A DNA stretch of 64,000 bases from Burkholderiales bacterium (GTDB lineage Bacteria > Pseudomonadota > Gammaproteobacteria > Burkholderiales > Burkholderiaceae_C): positions 1 through 64,000 of the forward strand of contig CANGHK010000014.1 in assembly GCA_947453625.1 (NCBI GenBank), in the 5' to 3' direction. The notes under the pieces are model-generated. The model was not told where the DNA came from, did not search any database, and worked only from the letters and a program-made list of their open reading frames with translations. The position numbers and the translations under genes were made by a program. Of the stretch, positions 48,009 through 58,940 are shown in pieces. Numbering within the stretch: position 1 is the stretch's first letter; each line of letters opens with the position of its first letter.

Positions 48009-49112
48009 ATGGACGCCGCGCTGGCCTTCTCGCAAAGCTACGCCGAGGCGCGGGCCAAGTTCATGGCCGCCGCAGAGGCGGCCGGGCTCGATGTGCAGAG
48101 CCACCCGCACCCGATGCTGGGCCAGGACGGCGAGGTGCTGGCGATGGACGTGGTGCGCGACGGCCCGGCCGACGCCGCCGCGGTGCTGGTGCTGAGTTCA
48201 GCCTGCCACGGCGTCGAGGGCTTTTGCGGCTCGGGCGTCCAGACCACGCTGCTGGGCGACGCCGGCTTGCGCGCCGCGGCGCGGGCTGCGGGCGTGGCGC
48301 TGCTCTACGTCCATGGGCTCAACCCCTTTGGCTTTTCCTGGTGGCGGCGCACGACGCATGAGAACGTCGACCTGAACCGCAACTTCCAGGATTTTTCGCA
48401 GCCGCTGCCGCGCAACACCGCCTACGACGAGATCGCCCACCTGCTGGTGCCGGCCGACTGGCCGCCCTCGTCCGAGGTGCGGCAGGCAGTGACCGATTAC
48501 ATCGCGCAGCGCGGCCTGGCCGCCTGGCAGACCGCCGTCAGTGGCGGCCAGTACCACCACCCGGAAGGCCTGTTCTACGGCGGCCACAACCCGACCTGGA
48601 GCCAGCAGACCCTGCGCCAGGTGCTGCGCGACCACGGCCAGCGCTGCGCGCGGTTGGGCTGGATAGACTTCCACACCGGCCTGGGGCCCAGCGGCGTGGG
48701 CGAACGCATCTTTGCCTGCCGCGACGACGCCGCGGCGCTGGCCCGGGCCCAGGCCTGGTGGGGCGGGCCAGACCAGCGCCAGGTGACCTCGATCTACGAC
48801 GGCTCGTCGACCTCGGCGCCGCTCAAGGGCTTGATGTGGACGGCCGCCGACCAGGAATGCCCGCAGGCCGACTACACCGGTATCGCGCTGGAGTACGGCA
48901 CGCTGCCGATAGGCCAGATGCTGGACGCGCTGCGCGCCGACCAATGGGCCGAAAACCACCCCGAGGCGCCGGCCGAACAGCGCCAAGCGCTGAAGCGCCA
49001 GACCCGGGACGCCTTCTACACCGACAGCGCAGCCTGGAAGCAGCAGGTCATCGAGCAAGCGGTCGAAGCCGCCTGGCAAGGGGTGGCCGGGCTGGGCCAG
49101 CCGGCGGCTTGA
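48009..49112 (+). CDS. M14-like metallopeptidase, DUF2817 family
   Basis: A 367-residue protein of the DUF2817 family, related to zinc carboxypeptidases. Putative zinc ligands are in ACHGVEGFCGS (His and Glu) and the later LGWIDFHTGLGP; a conserved arginine region is DLNRNFQDF. No signal peptide is present, so it is cytoplasmic. It follows the M20 gene by 8 bp and precedes a strong hairpin with a T run. Function is inferred only. Confidence 0.85.
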   Translation: MDAALAFSQSYAEARAKFMAAAEAAGLDVQSHPHPMLGQDGEVLAMDVVRDGPADAAAVLVLSSACHGVEGFCGSGVQTTLLGDAGLRAAARAAGVALLYVHGLNPFGFSWWRRTTHENVDLNRNFQDFSQPLPRNTAYDEIAHLLVPADWPPSSEVRQAVTDYIAQRGLAAWQTAVSGGQYHHPEGLFYGGHNPTWSQQTLRQVLRDHGQRCARLGWIDFHTGLGPSGVGERIFACRDDAAALARAQAWWGGPDQRQVTSIYDGSSTSAPLKGLMWTAADQECPQADYTGIALEYGTLPIGQMLDALRADQWAENHPEAPAEQRQALKRQTRDAFYTDSAAWKQQVIEQAVEAAWQGVAGLGQPAA

Positions 49113-49198
49113 GCGCAGGCCGGGCGGACCGCACATCCCTTGTGCGGCCAGGCTGATTCGACGCACCTAAGGCCGCGCAAACTCCGCACCAGCGTCGA

Positions 49199-49236
49199 CC
49201 GCCGCGCCCCGCGGCGGGGCTGCGCCGGGGGTTTTT
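49199..49236 (+). terminator. Probable terminator after the M20/DUF2817 operon
   Basis: GC-only hairpin CCGCCGCG (49199-49206) with CGCGGCGG (49210-49217), then a further GC-rich segment and five T (49232-49236). It separates the peptidase operon from the sigma54 promoter that starts 15 bp later. Confidence 0.5.
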
Positions 49237-49250
49237 CCGGGGTCGCCACC

Positions 49251-49266
49251 TGGCACGCAGGTTGCG
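49251..49266 (+). promoter_or_regulatory. Sigma54 (RpoN) promoter of the pyrimidine-catabolic operon
   Basis: TGGCACG-CAGG-TTGCG with the invariant GG (49252-49253) and GC (49264-49265) 10 bp apart, close to the consensus TGGCACG-N4-TTGCW. Predicted start about 49277. A sigma54 promoter implies activation by an enhancer-binding protein such as NtrC, fitting a nitrogen-scavenging pathway. Confidence 0.87.
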
Positions 49267-49283
49267 TACTATCCCCTGAAATC

Positions 49284-49299
49284 CTGACCATTTGGTCAG
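49284..49299. promoter_or_regulatory. RutR-like palindromic operator
   Basis: CTGACCA-TT-TGGTCAG, a perfect 7-2-7 palindrome that contains the TGACCAnnTGGTCA core of the known RutR site of E. coli. It begins 17 nt after the -12 element, at about +7 to +22 of the predicted transcript, a position suited to a repressor roadblock. Confidence 0.8.
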
Positions 49300-49353
49300 C
49301 TTCTCGGTGAACCCGGGCCACCGTCCGCCCGGTGCCTGCAGGAGTGCCCGCGC

Positions 49354-50805
49354 GTGTCGTCAGCCCACCCAACCGCCACCCCAGCCGCCCCCGCCGTTGG
49401 CACCGGCCTGCTGCCCGACATCCGGCCGGCCCGCCTGCCGGACGAGCAGTACGCACAGCGTTTTGCCGACGCCGCGCCGCGCTACAGCCGCGGCCAGGCC
49501 CTGGTCGAGGCCGAACGCTGCCTCTACTGTTTCGATGCGCCCTGCACGACCGCCTGCCCGACCGGCATCGACGTGCCCAGCTTCATCCGCCGCATCGCCG
49601 ACGACAACCTGCGCGGCGCGGCCCGCACCATCCTGGAGTCCAATCCGCTGGGCGGTACCTGCGCCCGGGTCTGCCCGACCGAGGAGTTGTGCGAGCAAGT
49701 CTGCGTGCGCACTGCACAGCAGGGCAAGCCGGTGGAGATAGGCCGGCTGCAGCGCTACGCGGTGGACGCGGCGATGGACAGGCCGCTGGCGTCGCTGCTG
49801 CCCTGCGCGCCGGCCACCGGCCAGCGCGTGGCGGTGGTGGGTGCCGGCCCGGCCGGCCTGGCCTGTGCGGTGGGTCTGGCGCGGCTGGGCCACAGCGTGG
49901 TGCTGCACGACGCCCAGCCCAAGGGCGGCGGCCTGAACGAATACGGCCTGGCGGCCTACAAGGTGGCCGACGACTTTGCCCGCCGCGAGCTGGCCTGGCT
50001 GCTGGAGATCGGCAACATCACGCTCGAGACCGGCTGGCGGCTGGAAAGCGCAGCGCAGTTGCAGGCGCTGCGCGACACCCATGCCGCCGTCTACCTGGCC
50101 GTCGGCCTGGCCACCACCCAGGGCCTGGGCCTGGCGGGCGAAACCTTGGGTGGCGTGCGCGACGCGGTGGCCTTCATCGCCGACCTGCGCCAGGCCGATG
50201 ACAAGGCGCAGTTGCCGATAGGCCGCCGGGTGGTGGTGATAGGCGGCGGCATGACGGCGGTGGACGCCGCGGTGCAGAGCAAGCTGCTGGGCGCCGAGAC
50301 CGTGCACATGGTCTACCGGCGCGGCCCCGCCAACATGGGGGCATCGCAAGCCGAGCAGGACTGGGCCCAGACCCATGGCATCACGATCCGCCACTGGCTG
50401 GCCCCCGAAGCGGTGCTGGGCGGGGTGGGCGAGTCCGCCGGCCAGGCGGTAGGCGTGCGCTTCGCCCGCCAGGCGCTGGTGGACGGCCACCTGCAGGCCA
50501 CCGGCGAGCACGAGACGCTGGCCGCCGACATGGTGTTCAAGGCCATAGGCCAGAAGCTGGACGCCCGCTGGCTGGCAGATTGCGGGCTGGCAGATTGCGG
50601 GCTGGCAGATTGCGGGCTGCGCTTGCGGGACGGCCGCATCCTGGCCGACGACGACGGCCGCACCGGCGTGCCGGGGCTGTACGCCGGCGGCGACTGCCGC
50701 TTCGGCGGCCGCGACCTGACGGTGGAAGCGGTGCAGGACGGCAAGCGCGCCGCGCTGGCCATCCAGGCCCAGCTCGCCGCGGCGTCCATCCCACACCCTG
50801 TTTGA
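49354..50805 (+). CDS. preT: NAD-dependent dihydropyrimidine dehydrogenase, PreT subunit
   Basis: Flavin and FeS subunit that takes electrons from NAD(P)H for reduction of uracil or thymine. The N-terminal domain has FeS cysteines (RCLYCFDAPCTTACPTGID and GGTCARVCPTEELCEQVC). The FAD site is VVGAGPAGLACAVGLARLGH and the NAD site VVVIGGGMTAVDAA. It has 483 residues from a GTG at 49354, preceded by CAGGAG; no ATG fits. Residues 407-421 are three LADCG repeats from a 15-bp tandem repeat, probably a loop expansion. First gene of the operon under sigma54. Confidence 0.93.
   Translation: MSSAHPTATPAAPAVGTGLLPDIRPARLPDEQYAQRFADAAPRYSRGQALVEAERCLYCFDAPCTTACPTGIDVPSFIRRIADDNLRGAARTILESNPLGGTCARVCPTEELCEQVCVRTAQQGKPVEIGRLQRYAVDAAMDRPLASLLPCAPATGQRVAVVGAGPAGLACAVGLARLGHSVVLHDAQPKGGGLNEYGLAAYKVADDFARRELAWLLEIGNITLETGWRLESAAQLQALRDTHAAVYLAVGLATTQGLGLAGETLGGVRDAVAFIADLRQADDKAQLPIGRRVVVIGGGMTAVDAAVQSKLLGAETVHMVYRRGPANMGASQAEQDWAQTHGITIRHWLAPEAVLGGVGESAGQAVGVRFARQALVDGHLQATGEHETLAADMVFKAIGQKLDARWLADCGLADCGLADCGLRLRDGRILADDDGRTGVPGLYAGGDCRFGGRDLTVEAVQDGKRAALAIQAQLAAASIPHPV
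50572..50616 (+). repeat. Three tandem 15-bp repeats inside preT
   Basis: CTGGCAGATTGCGGG occurs three times exactly (50572-50586, 50587-50601, 50602-50616). Each unit encodes LADCG. The perfect identity suggests recent slippage, and the frame is kept at any copy number. Confidence 0.95.
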
Positions 50806-50817
50806 CGAGGAGCCCCC

Positions 50818-53644
<2,827 letters not shown>

Positions 53645-53672
53645 AGACATTGACATCCGCCAGGAGAACACG

Positions 53673-54962
53673 ATGGACATGACGACCCAAGCCCTGCCCG
53701 AGCAGCTGCAGAGCCTGCGCATCAACGGCCCGCGGCTGTGGGACAGCCTGATGGAACTGGCGCAGATCGGAGCCACGCCCAAGGGCGGCGTCTGCCGGCT
53801 GACGCTGACCGACCTCGACAAGCAGGGCCGCGACCTGGTGTCGCGCTGGGCCCGCGAAGCGGGCATGACGGTGACGATAGACAAGATCGGCAACGGCTTC
53901 CTGCGCCGCCCCGGCCGCAACAACAGCCTGCCGCCGGTGATGACCGGCAGTCACATCGACACCCAGCCCACTGGCGGCAAGTTCGACGGCAACTACGGCG
54001 TGCTGGCCGGGCTGGAGGTGGTGCGCACGCTCAACGACGCCTGCATCACGACCGAGGCGCCTATCGAGGTGGCCTGGTGGACCAACGAGGAAGGCTCGCG
54101 CTTCGTGCCGGTGATGATGGGCTCGGGCGTGTTCGCCAAGGCCTTCACGCTGGAACATGCCTACGCCGCTTCTGATGCCGAAGGCAAGACGGTGCGGGGT
54201 GAACTGGAGCGCATAGGCTATATCGGAGACGAGGAGCCGGGCGACCACCCGATAGGCAGCTATTTCGAGACCCACATCGAGCAGGGCCCGGTGCTGGAAG
54301 ACCATGGCAAGACCATAGGCGTGGTGACCGGCGTGCTGGGCATACGCTGGTATGACTGCGTGGTCACCGGCATGGAGGCCCATGCCGGCCCGACGCCGAT
54401 GGCCTTGCGCCGCGATGCGCTGCAGGTGGCCGCCGTGCTGATGCAAGAGGTGGTGGCCTGCGCGCACCGCCACCCGCCGGGTGGGAAAGGACATGGCCGC
54501 GGCACCGTGGGCATGGTCGACGTGTTTCCGAACAGCCGCAACGTGATCCCGGGCCGGGTCAAGTTCAGCATCGACTTGCGCAACGCCAGCGACGCGCTGT
54601 GCGAGGCGATGGATGCCGACATCCGGGCGGTGGCAGCCCGGCTCAGCGCCGAGAGCGGCTTGCCTATCGAGATCACGCAGGTCTCGGCCTACCCGGCACA
54701 AGTCTTCCACGACGACTGCATCGGCGCCGTCGCGCGCGCGGCCGAGCGGCTGGGCTACAGCAACATGCCTGCCGTCTCAGGGGCCGGACACGACGCGGTC
54801 TACATGGCGCGACTGGCGCCGGCCGGCATGATCTTCATTCCCTGCAAGGACGGCATCAGCCACAACGAGATCGAGAGCGCCGAACCCGAGCACATCAGCG
54901 CCGGCTGCAACGTGCTGCTGCACGCGATGCTGGAGCGCGCCGGCGTCGTCGCGCCGGGCTGA
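53673..54962 (+). CDS. Zn-dependent hydrolase, beta-ureidopropionase (hydantoinase/carbamoylase family)
   Basis: A 429-residue M20-type amidase that completes the pathway by splitting N-carbamoyl-beta-alanine to beta-alanine, CO2 and ammonia. The metal ligands are in TGSHIDTQPTGGKFDGNYG, WTNEEGSRF, ETHIEQGP and DGISHNEIE. CAGGAG lies about 7 bp before the ATG. Its place right after the dihydropyrimidinase supports this substrate rather than the L-carbamoyl amino acids used by relatives. Last gene of the operon; ammonia release fits sigma54 control. Confidence 0.92.
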   Translation: MDMTTQALPEQLQSLRINGPRLWDSLMELAQIGATPKGGVCRLTLTDLDKQGRDLVSRWAREAGMTVTIDKIGNGFLRRPGRNNSLPPVMTGSHIDTQPTGGKFDGNYGVLAGLEVVRTLNDACITTEAPIEVAWWTNEEGSRFVPVMMGSGVFAKAFTLEHAYAASDAEGKTVRGELERIGYIGDEEPGDHPIGSYFETHIEQGPVLEDHGKTIGVVTGVLGIRWYDCVVTGMEAHAGPTPMALRRDALQVAAVLMQEVVACAHRHPPGGKGHGRGTVGMVDVFPNSRNVIPGRVKFSIDLRNASDALCEAMDADIRAVAARLSAESGLPIEITQVSAYPAQVFHDDCIGAVARAAERLGYSNMPAVSGAGHDAVYMARLAPAGMIFIPCKDGISHNEIESAEPEHISAGCNVLLHAMLERAGVVAPG

Positions 54963-54996
54963 ACCGCGGGCGCGCTGCCAGGTTCGGGCAGCGCTT

Positions 54997-55305
54997 TCAG
55001 CGCCAGGTGGATGCCTGGCCCGCCGGCAGCATCAGCACCGGCATCGTGCTGCCCGGGCAACCCGCCGCCACCGTGGCGGCGCCCGGCGGGCAGGCGATGC
55101 GCGCGGCCGCGTCGGCGCGTGCCGCCTTGGCGTTCATCAGTTGCATGTGCGGCTTGAGCATCTCGACCGCAAGCACCCCCACCGTGGTCAGCGTCAACAA
55201 CACGATCAGCGCCTTGCGGCGGCGGGTGATGGGGCGGTAGGGCGCAAGCAGCGGTTCGGGCGGGACGGCGGCAGCGGCGGTGGGGAGCGGGCGGGGTTCG
55301 GGCAT
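54997..55305 (-). CDS. Hypothetical single-pass membrane protein
   Basis: A 102-residue protein with a proline/alanine-rich start, a basic stretch TRRRK and one hydrophobic helix (ALIVLLTLTTVGVLAVEML), followed by an outside part with two cysteines (ACPPGAATVAAGCPG). I recognise no family. It is convergent with the pyrimidine operon. A gene is likely because of the clean helix and topology, but it could be a chance frame. Confidence 0.45.
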   Translation of the reverse strand: MPEPRPLPTAAAAVPPEPLLAPYRPITRRRKALIVLLTLTTVGVLAVEMLKPHMQLMNAKAARADAAARIACPPGAATVAAGCPGSTMPVLMLPAGQASTWR

Positions 55306-55366
55306 GGCCCCGCGACTATCCCATGTCCGGCCGCCGCCCGCATCCGCTGCCCGCCTCAGCCAGGCG

Positions 55367-56131
55367 TCACATCGGCATCAGCTTGGCGCCCGCGTCCACC
55401 GCCAGCACCTCGCCGGTGGTCTTGACCGCGTCCACGCCCAGGTACCAGGCGGCACGCGCCACGTCCTCGGGCTGGATGATCTCGGCCAGCGCCGCCCGGG
55501 CCTTGTAGCCCTGCACGCTGGCGGCGTAGCGCTCGGCGCCCATGCCGTTCTGCAGCCAGGGGGTTTCGACCAGGCCGGGGGCGATCGCGTTGACACGGAT
55601 CGCCGGGCCGAGGGCCCGCGCCAGCGACATCGTCATCGTGTTGAGCGCGCCCTTGGACGCGGCATAGGCCAGCGACGATCCCAGGCCGGTGGACGCGGCG
55701 ATCGACGACATGTTGACCACGGCGCCCGGCGGGTTGCGCTTGAGCAGCGGCTCCAGCGCCCGCGCCATCTGGAAGGCGCCGACCACGTTGACGGCGTAGA
55801 TGCGCTGGAAGTCTTCGGCGTCCAGCCCATCGAGGTTGCGCAGACCGACGAACTTGGTGGTGCCGGCGTTGTTGACCAGCACGTCGCAGCGGCCCCAGCG
55901 GGCCTCCACCGCGGCGGCCAGCGCGCGGCAGTCGGCGTCCTCGGCGACGTTGGCCTGCACCACCAGCACCTCGGCGCCGAACGTGCGGCACGCGGCGGCC
56001 ACGGCCTCGGCCGGCGCGGACTCGCGCGAGTAGTTGACCACCAGGTTCCAGCCGCGCTCGGCATACAGCCTGGCGGTGGCCGCCCCGATACCCGACGACG
56101 ATCCCGTCACCACACACACTTTGCGTCCCAT
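55367..56131 (-). CDS. SDR family oxidoreductase
   Basis: A 254-residue short-chain dehydrogenase. The NAD(P) site is VTGSSSGIGAATA (TGxxxGxG), then NNAG, the catalytic Ser in NMSSIAAS and YxxxK in YAASKGALN. The residue after the second strand (NYSR) hints at NADP preference, as in FabG-like enzymes. It is transcribed after an enoyl-CoA hydratase gene, 41 bp apart, so the pair may act in an acyl-CoA or beta-hydroxyacyl route. Confidence 0.88.
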   Translation of the reverse strand: MGRKVCVVTGSSSGIGAATARLYAERGWNLVVNYSRESAPAEAVAAACRTFGAEVLVVQANVAEDADCRALAAAVEARWGRCDVLVNNAGTTKFVGLRNLDGLDAEDFQRIYAVNVVGAFQMARALEPLLKRNPPGAVVNMSSIAASTGLGSSLAYAASKGALNTMTMSLARALGPAIRVNAIAPGLVETPWLQNGMGAERYAASVQGYKARAALAEIIQPEDVARAAWYLGVDAVKTTGEVLAVDAGAKLMPM

Positions 56132-56172
56132 GCCTGTCTCCTCGTTGTTGATGATGATGTCTGCGGCCAGTC

Positions 56173-57048
56173 TCACCACCAGGGGTAGAAATCGGGCAGA
56201 CCGTCCGACGCCCGCCCGGTGTAGACCGGCGCCCGCTTCTGGTTGAACGAGGCCACGCCCTCTTTGCCGTCCTGCCGGCTGGTGTGCAGCATCGCCAGCG
56301 ATTCGATCGCATGGGCGTCGCGCGGGTGCGGCAGCGACGGGTTGCGCAACAGCATCTGGCGCATCAGCGCGATGGACACCGGGCTGCGCTGATCCATGTA
56401 CTTGTGCGCCAGCTTGTGCGCCTCGGCGAGCAACTGCTCGGCCGGCACCACCGCCTTCAGCAACCGGCCCTGCAGCGCTTCGTCGGCGCTCAGGATGTCG
56501 CCCGAATAAATCCAGTCGAAAGCCTGCTGCGGGCCGACGATGCGCGGCAGGAACCAGGTCGAGCAGGCCTCGGGCACGATGCCGATGCGGCCGAAGACAA
56601 AGCCGATGCGGGCTTTTTCACTGGCCAGCCGAACGTCCATCGCCAGCGTCATGGTCGCGCCTATGCCGACGGCCGCGCCGTTGATCGCCGCGATCACCGG
56701 CTTCTTGCAGTCGTAGACCGCCAGCGCGACGCGGCCGCCGGTGTCGCGCACGCCGCCCACCATGTCGGGCTCGTCCCAGCGCGCTTTCAGCTCGTCCACG
56801 CTGGGCGACAGCGACTCGTCGAGGCCGAACACATTGCCCTCCACCGACAAGTCCATGCCGGCGCAGAAAGCCCGGCCGGCGCCGGTGACCACCACCGCAC
56901 CGACCGCGTCGTCCTCGCTAGCGCGCTGGTAGGCGGCTATCAGTTCATTGGCCATCGTCACGGTGAAGGCGTTGAGCTGGGCCGGGCGATTCAGCGTGAG
57001 CGTCAACACGCGGTCGTCGATCTGCCAATCCAGGGTGGTGTAAGTCAT
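56173..57048 (-). CDS. Enoyl-CoA hydratase/isomerase family protein
   Basis: A 291-residue crotonase-fold protein. The oxyanion-hole segments are AGRAFCAGMDLS and NGAAVGIGATMTLAMD, and an acidic residue is available in GIVPEACSTW. The start at MTYTTLDW follows family starts. It is longest in the helical C-terminus (FNQKRAPVYTGR), common in enoyl-CoA hydratases of Burkholderiales. First gene of the two-gene unit with the SDR. The substrate is not evident. Confidence 0.88.
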   Translation of the reverse strand: MTYTTLDWQIDDRVLTLTLNRPAQLNAFTVTMANELIAAYQRASEDDAVGAVVVTGAGRAFCAGMDLSVEGNVFGLDESLSPSVDELKARWDEPDMVGGVRDTGGRVALAVYDCKKPVIAAINGAAVGIGATMTLAMDVRLASEKARIGFVFGRIGIVPEACSTWFLPRIVGPQQAFDWIYSGDILSADEALQGRLLKAVVPAEQLLAEAHKLAHKYMDQRSPVSIALMRQMLLRNPSLPHPRDAHAIESLAMLHTSRQDGKEGVASFNQKRAPVYTGRASDGLPDFYPWW

Positions 57049-57279
57049 GCGCGGTCTCGGTGCGGGAGAGGCCGCCAGCATAGGTCCCGCGCGCCCCAGG
57101 CGGCCGTCACCTCAGTGACCGGCGAGCGGCCGCGCGGCCTGCGGGCGCGGCGATACTCCGGGGGCGGTGATCGACACACGCAGCCCATGCCCATGGCGCC
57201 GGACTGCCGCTACCCGCTCGCCCCCAACGTGCCCTGCCCCCCGGCATGGCCTTGTCTGTTCGAACCCACCGGCCCTCCC

Positions 57280-58179
57280 ATGACCCCATCCGCCCCCGTC
57301 CGCATCCGACGCCTGCCCCTGGGCGCCCTTGCCCTGGCCACCTGCGCCCTGCTGCTGCAAGCTTGCGGCGGAGGCGGCTCGAGCAGCACGCCCGACCCGG
57401 TCAGCACCCTACCCAGCGTCAGCGCCGCCACCGCCGACCGGCTGAGCTACGGCCGCCCGAGCACCTTCACCGTCACCGGCACCAACCTGAGCACCGCCGT
57501 CAGCTATGCGGCCACGGGTTGCGATGGGCTGACACTGCTGGCTGGCGGCAGCGCCACCCAGCAGCAGTTCACGTGCACGCCCAATCAGGCACTGAGCGTG
57601 GGCGTGGCAGCCAGCACAGCGTCTGGCGAGATCTATCGCAACACAGCCCAAGCGGTGCCCAAGCCGCAGGTGACGCTGACCACCTCGCTGGGCAACGTCG
57701 TCATCGAACTGGAACCCGCGGTGGTGAAGGTCACGGTGGACAACTTCCTGAGCTATGTGAAGGCGGGCTTCTACAACGGCACGATCTTCCACCGGGTGAT
57801 CCGGGACTTCATGGTGCAGGGTGGCGGCTTCACCGGCCAGACTGCCACGACGCTTACCGCGCAGACAGGTATCGGCGCAACTATTCCGTTGGAAATCGGC
57901 AGAGGGCTGAGCAACCTGCGAGGCACCATTGCTATGGCCAGCACATCAAGCCCAAACTCAGCTGCCTCAGAATTCTTCGTCAATGTCGTCGACAACACCT
58001 TCCTTGACGCACCGATATCTAGCCCCCCTTCGCCGGGATACGCCGTCTTCGGCCACGTCACCAGCAGCAATCTGGCCGTGATCGACGTGATGAAGGCCGT
58101 CACCACCCACACGGTGGGCGGGTACAGCAACGTGCCCGTGACCAACATCGTGCTGCAAACCGCCGCGCAAACCCAGTAA
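57280..58179 (+). CDS. Lipoprotein with cyclophilin-type peptidyl-prolyl isomerase domain
   Basis: A 299-residue protein with a lipoprotein signal (LALATCALLLQACGGGGSSS, lipid cysteine in LQAC). An Ig-like region follows (residues about 45-130, FTVTGTNLSTAVSYAATG), then a cyclophilin domain from about 135 (VTLTTSLGNVVIELEP, GTIFHRVIRDFMVQGGG, FFVNVVDN, GYAVFGHVTSS). Such fusions probably help fold envelope proteins. The ATG at 57280 is used; an ATG at 57187 would put 31 residues before the signal. Confidence 0.85.
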   Translation: MTPSAPVRIRRLPLGALALATCALLLQACGGGGSSSTPDPVSTLPSVSAATADRLSYGRPSTFTVTGTNLSTAVSYAATGCDGLTLLAGGSATQQQFTCTPNQALSVGVAASTASGEIYRNTAQAVPKPQVTLTTSLGNVVIELEPAVVKVTVDNFLSYVKAGFYNGTIFHRVIRDFMVQGGGFTGQTATTLTAQTGIGATIPLEIGRGLSNLRGTIAMASTSSPNSAASEFFVNVVDNTFLDAPISSPPSPGYAVFGHVTSSNLAVIDVMKAVTTHTVGGYSNVPVTNIVLQTAAQTQ

Positions 58180-58202
58180 GCAAGCAGCGGGCAGCCCGAC
58201 CG

Positions 58203-58868
58203 TCAACGCCGGCCTGGCGGCGCGGGCAACAGCCCGCAGCCACGCAGGATCAGCGACACCACATGCTCGGTGGCGCGCGCATGGTCGGCGGGGCTGAGTT
58301 CGTCGCGGCCCAGCACCGCGCGCACCTGCACGTCGAAATCGGCATAGGTCTGGGTCGCGGCCCAGAGGGTGAAGAACAGGTGGGTGGCGTCGACCGGCGC
58401 CATCCGGCCGGCGGCAATCCAGCCGTCTATCACCGCCGCCTTCTGCCTCACCTTGGCGCGCAATTCGCTGCGCATCAGGTCGCCCACCACCGCCGCGCCG
58501 TGCAGCAACTCGTTGGCGAACACGCGTGAGGCGTCGGGCCGCGCCGCGCTCATCGCCATCTTGGCGCGGATATAGCCCGCCAGCGCCTCGGCAGGGTCGG
58601 CGTCGGCGGTCAGGCCGTCCAGCGGCAGCAGCCAGTCATGCAGCGTGCGCGCCAGCACCGCCCGGTACAGATCGAGCTTGCTGCCGAAGTAGTAGTGCAG
58701 GTTGGCCTTGGGCAGGCCAGCCTCGTCGGCGATCGCCGCCATCGTCGCGCCGTTGAAACCGGCGCGGGCGAAGACACGCTCGCCCGCGCCTAGGATCAGC
58801 GACTCGTTGGCTTGGCGGATCAAGCCTTTGTTGTGGTCCACATCGGTGTGTCCAGACGTCTTTTGCAC
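58203..58868 (-). CDS. TetR-family regulator, RutR-like
   Basis: A 221-residue TetR protein. The helix-turn-helix is FNGATMAAIADEAGLPKANLHYYFGSK, and the ligand domain resembles RutR: DASRVFANELLHGA, then VIDGWIAAGRMAPVDATHLFFTLWAATQTYADF. RutR of E. coli binds uracil and thymine and controls pyrimidine use. Here the gene is the last of the transporter operon, and palindromes like the RutR site lie before both this operon and the pyrimidine-catabolic operon, so it is very probably their repressor. Identity as RutR proper is inference. Confidence 0.85.
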   Translation of the reverse strand: MQKTSGHTDVDHNKGLIRQANESLILGAGERVFARAGFNGATMAAIADEAGLPKANLHYYFGSKLDLYRAVLARTLHDWLLPLDGLTADADPAEALAGYIRAKMAMSAARPDASRVFANELLHGAAVVGDLMRSELRAKVRQKAAVIDGWIAAGRMAPVDATHLFFTLWAATQTYADFDVQVRAVLGRDELSPADHARATEHVVSLILRGCGLLPAPPGRR

Positions 58869-58874
58869 TCACGG

Positions 58875-58915
58875 GCCAGCGGCCGCCGCGGAGCCGGCTT
58901 TGCCGGGCCGCTGGC
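58875..58915. repeat. Intercistronic inverted repeat between binding-protein and TetR genes
   Basis: Perfect 10-bp inverted repeat GCCAGCGGCC / GGCCGCTGGC (58875-58884, 58906-58915) with a 21-nt loop that itself holds a CCGGC-TTT-GCCGG mini-hairpin. No T run follows. It may lower expression of the distal TetR gene or protect the upstream mRNA. Confidence 0.5.
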
Positions 58916-58940
58916 GGCGCCCCGCAGGCGCTTCGGGGGA

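Noticed and set aside
50572..50616. CRISPR-like repeat.
   Set aside because: The three units are directly adjacent with no spacers and lie in frame inside preT.
58835..58845. TGTGGTCCACA palindrome as an operator of the TetR gene.
   Set aside because: It lies inside the coding start of the gene and does not match the TGACCA core seen at the two proposed operators.
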